Below, piece after piece: positions 53,003 through 54,179 of a stretch of DNA of 54,179 nt. A program made the translations under genes and the position numbers. The stretch's first letter is position 1, and each line of letters starts with the position of its first letter. This stretch comes from Nitrospinota bacterium (lineage in GTDB: Bacteria; Nitrospinota; Nitrospinia; Nitrospinales; VA-1). A model generated the notes under the pieces. It was not told the DNA's origin. It worked only from the letters and a program-made list of their open reading frames with translations, and searched no databases. Location of the stretch: contig JAQCGX010000021.1 in the NCBI GenBank assembly GCA_027619975.1, forward strand, positions 1 to 54,179, in the 5' to 3' direction.

Positions 53003-53788
53003 TCAATGCGGCTTTCTTGACAGGAAATAATAATTTTGAAAGAACGGGGGCAATAAAGAGTATAGAAAATGGTCCGCTGCGTTGTAGGATTTTACAACAC
53101 ATAGGTTGTTTTTAATGCTTAACGGCAGGCGAGAAAGTTCATTTCTTGGGAGGACGGCATACCCTTTAATCTCTTCGACTCTTAATCCCGCCGCTTGATT
53201 TAAAGAATAAATATCCTTTTTTGTAAATCGGTATGGATGATGGTGCTTGGAGGCTATGTTCCTGGCGAGAGCTTCTATCCAACTGTATTTGTTGGGAAAA
53301 TGAAAACAAAAAAAATGTCCCCCCTTTTTTAATATCCGATGAATTTCTTTAAGACTTCCTATTTCATTCCCTCCTTCCTGCCTCACATGTTCCAATACTC
53401 CAATGGATACCACGGCATGAAAGGTTTCGTCCTCATAAGGCAAATGAACAGGATCTCCGGAAGACACTTTGTAATGGAATGCATCTTTAAATCTGGAATC
53501 TAAAAATTCTGCAATTTGAAAACCACCAGGGTTGTATGCATCGGATGTATTCACATTAAAAGAATGGGTATTAAACCCCTGGCTAAGCAAGAAATAACTG
53601 AAATGACCATCTCCTGACCCCCAATCTAAAACATGAGAATCCTGGGGTGAAACATGTTTTAGAAAATTTTCATAGGCGAACCAATACTGCGACGCAGTAG
53701 ACAGGTTTTCAAACCTTAATAGGCCCAACTCATGGAGCGTTTTATAAATATCAACCCATCGCGCATCAACCTCAGTATTCCACAACAA
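53003..53788 (-). CDS. Class I SAM-dependent methyltransferase
   Basis: The 261-residue protein has motif I VLDWGSGDGHFSYFL, motif II-like HAVVSIGVLEHVRQEGG, and LKEIHRILKKGGHFFCF. It belongs to the Methyltransf_11 type and probably acts on a sugar or lipid near the glycosyltransferases. Start: TTG at 53788 has AGGAGA about 6 bases upstream, better than the TTG at 53836 that opens the longest frame. It lies between an intact GT4 gene and a decayed GT4 copy. Confidence 0.8.
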   Translation of the reverse strand: MLWNTEVDARWVDIYKTLHELGLLRFENLSTASQYWFAYENFLKHVSPQDSHVLDWGSGDGHFSYFLLSQGFNTHSFNVNTSDAYNPGGFQIAEFLDSRFKDAFHYKVSSGDPVHLPYEDETFHAVVSIGVLEHVRQEGGNEIGSLKEIHRILKKGGHFFCFHFPNKYSWIEALARNIASKHHHPYRFTKKDIYSLNQAAGLRVEEIKGYAVLPRNELSRLPLSIKNNLCVVKSYNAADHFLYSLLPPFFQNYYFLSRKPH

Positions 53789-53980
53789 AAAATATCTCCT
53801 TGGTTTAGTTTGCCTGATTATACTAAATAAAGACAACCTTGGTAAAGGCTATCGACCTCGAGAACATGGGAAATATAGCATTTATAATTGACAGGAGAAA
53901 AAAGCAGCAGACAGGAAATATTACTTTCTTGTTGGTACGCAATGAATTTATTGCTTATTTTATTGATGTTGCTGAATACT

Positions 53981-54179
53981 TCTGTTGAAGCTTTTAATAA
54001 ATTGAGCTATCCTTTCGTCATTATTGGCGTAGACAAAGGGCGACGTATCTCAATATTATCGCGGGATGCCCCCCCCTCATCGCCATCAGGCGTTTTGTAA
54101 AATAGAAGACCCTCATGAACCCGAATTGATTAGAAACCATGCATTTCAGTTTGATTTAAATATTTTTTCTGATCGCATT
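53981..54179 (+). pseudogene. Decayed partial copy of the GT4 glycosyltransferase gene
   Basis: Positions about 53984-54060 match the GT4 gene at about 52313-52390 (GTTGAAGCTTTTAAT, then CGTCATTAT), and 54102-54179 match 52699-52776 nearly base for base (AATAGAAGACC, then TTAGAAACCATGCA). About 300 bp between these parts are missing and the frame is broken. The copy runs past the window end. Confidence 0.85.

Overview
The window is a 54 kb chromosomal segment of a Gram-negative bacterium. It carries an outer-membrane porin, several lipoproteins with clear lipoboxes, a CpoB/YbgF-type periplasmic protein and a c-type haem protein. Gene content (GH57 with DUF4912, a sigma-54 activator, glycine-oxidase-type thiamine synthesis, many TPR lipoproteins, an anammox-like fatty-acid cluster) suggests a Nitrospinota-like or deltaproteobacterial-grade organism. 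I cannot prove the phylum from sequence alone; the ribosomal proteins, PheS and ThrS here would settle it.

Layout. 1-4.2 kb: tandem DUF3365 haem protein, a pterin synthase, bioA and thiO. 4.5-9.4 kb: an unknown protein, a GT-B glycosyltransferase with no normal start codon, a secreted poly-aspartate protein, a GT2 glycosyltransferase and a PseG-like protein. 9.4-13.4 kb: an ATP-cone/nuclease fusion, a tiny membrane protein, an FMN-binding protein and a porin behind two strong Fur boxes, then a receiver-like protein whose start lies in a MITE. 13.6-18.5 kb: a half-size GDT1 transporter, then a GH57/DUF4912 pair behind a sigma-54 promoter, with a sigma-54 activator just upstream. 19.1-26.1 kb: the most interesting locus, a seven-gene dedicated fatty-acid-synthase-like cluster (ketosynthase, ACP, two phytoene-desaturase-like FAD enzymes, FabG-, FabZ- and FabI-like enzymes). 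26.7-29.5 kb: a large chemoreceptor. 29.5-34.4 kb: pheS, rplT, rpmI, infC (AUU start), thrS (no TGS domain) and tRNA-Val. 34.5-38.6 kb: TPP riboswitch with terminator, then thiS-thiG-thiE-thiC. 38.6-52.8 kb: envelope and regulatory genes (TPR/SH3 lipoprotein, toroid cyclase-like protein, nucleotidyltransferase, HAD, pentapeptide protein, GT-C enzyme, STAS/anti-sigma kinase pair, DciA-like protein, TPR lipoprotein, cysteine desulfurase, CpoB-like protein, GT4). 53-54 kb: a methyltransferase and a decayed GT4 copy that runs off the window.

How the genes work together. Thiamine genes form a riboswitch-controlled operon; ThiO, encoded 33 kb away, supplies the glycine imine for ThiG, and no thiH is seen. 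The 19-26 kb cluster contains a complete elongation cycle (condensation, keto reduction, dehydration, enoyl reduction) plus its own ACP and two desaturase/isomerase-type flavoproteins, so it probably makes an unusual acyl chain separate from housekeeping lipids. It resembles the gene sets proposed for ladderane lipids of anammox bacteria.

The second theme is repeat biology. A 96-bp palindromic module occurs three times, nested in two MITE families with unrelated terminal inverted repeats. Shorter palindromes of the same family lie inside the thi operon and beside pheS. A 380-bp repeat-bearing block flanked by a perfect 12-bp direct repeat separates fabZ-like from fabI-like genes. Fragments of pheS and of the GT4 gene show local duplication and decay.
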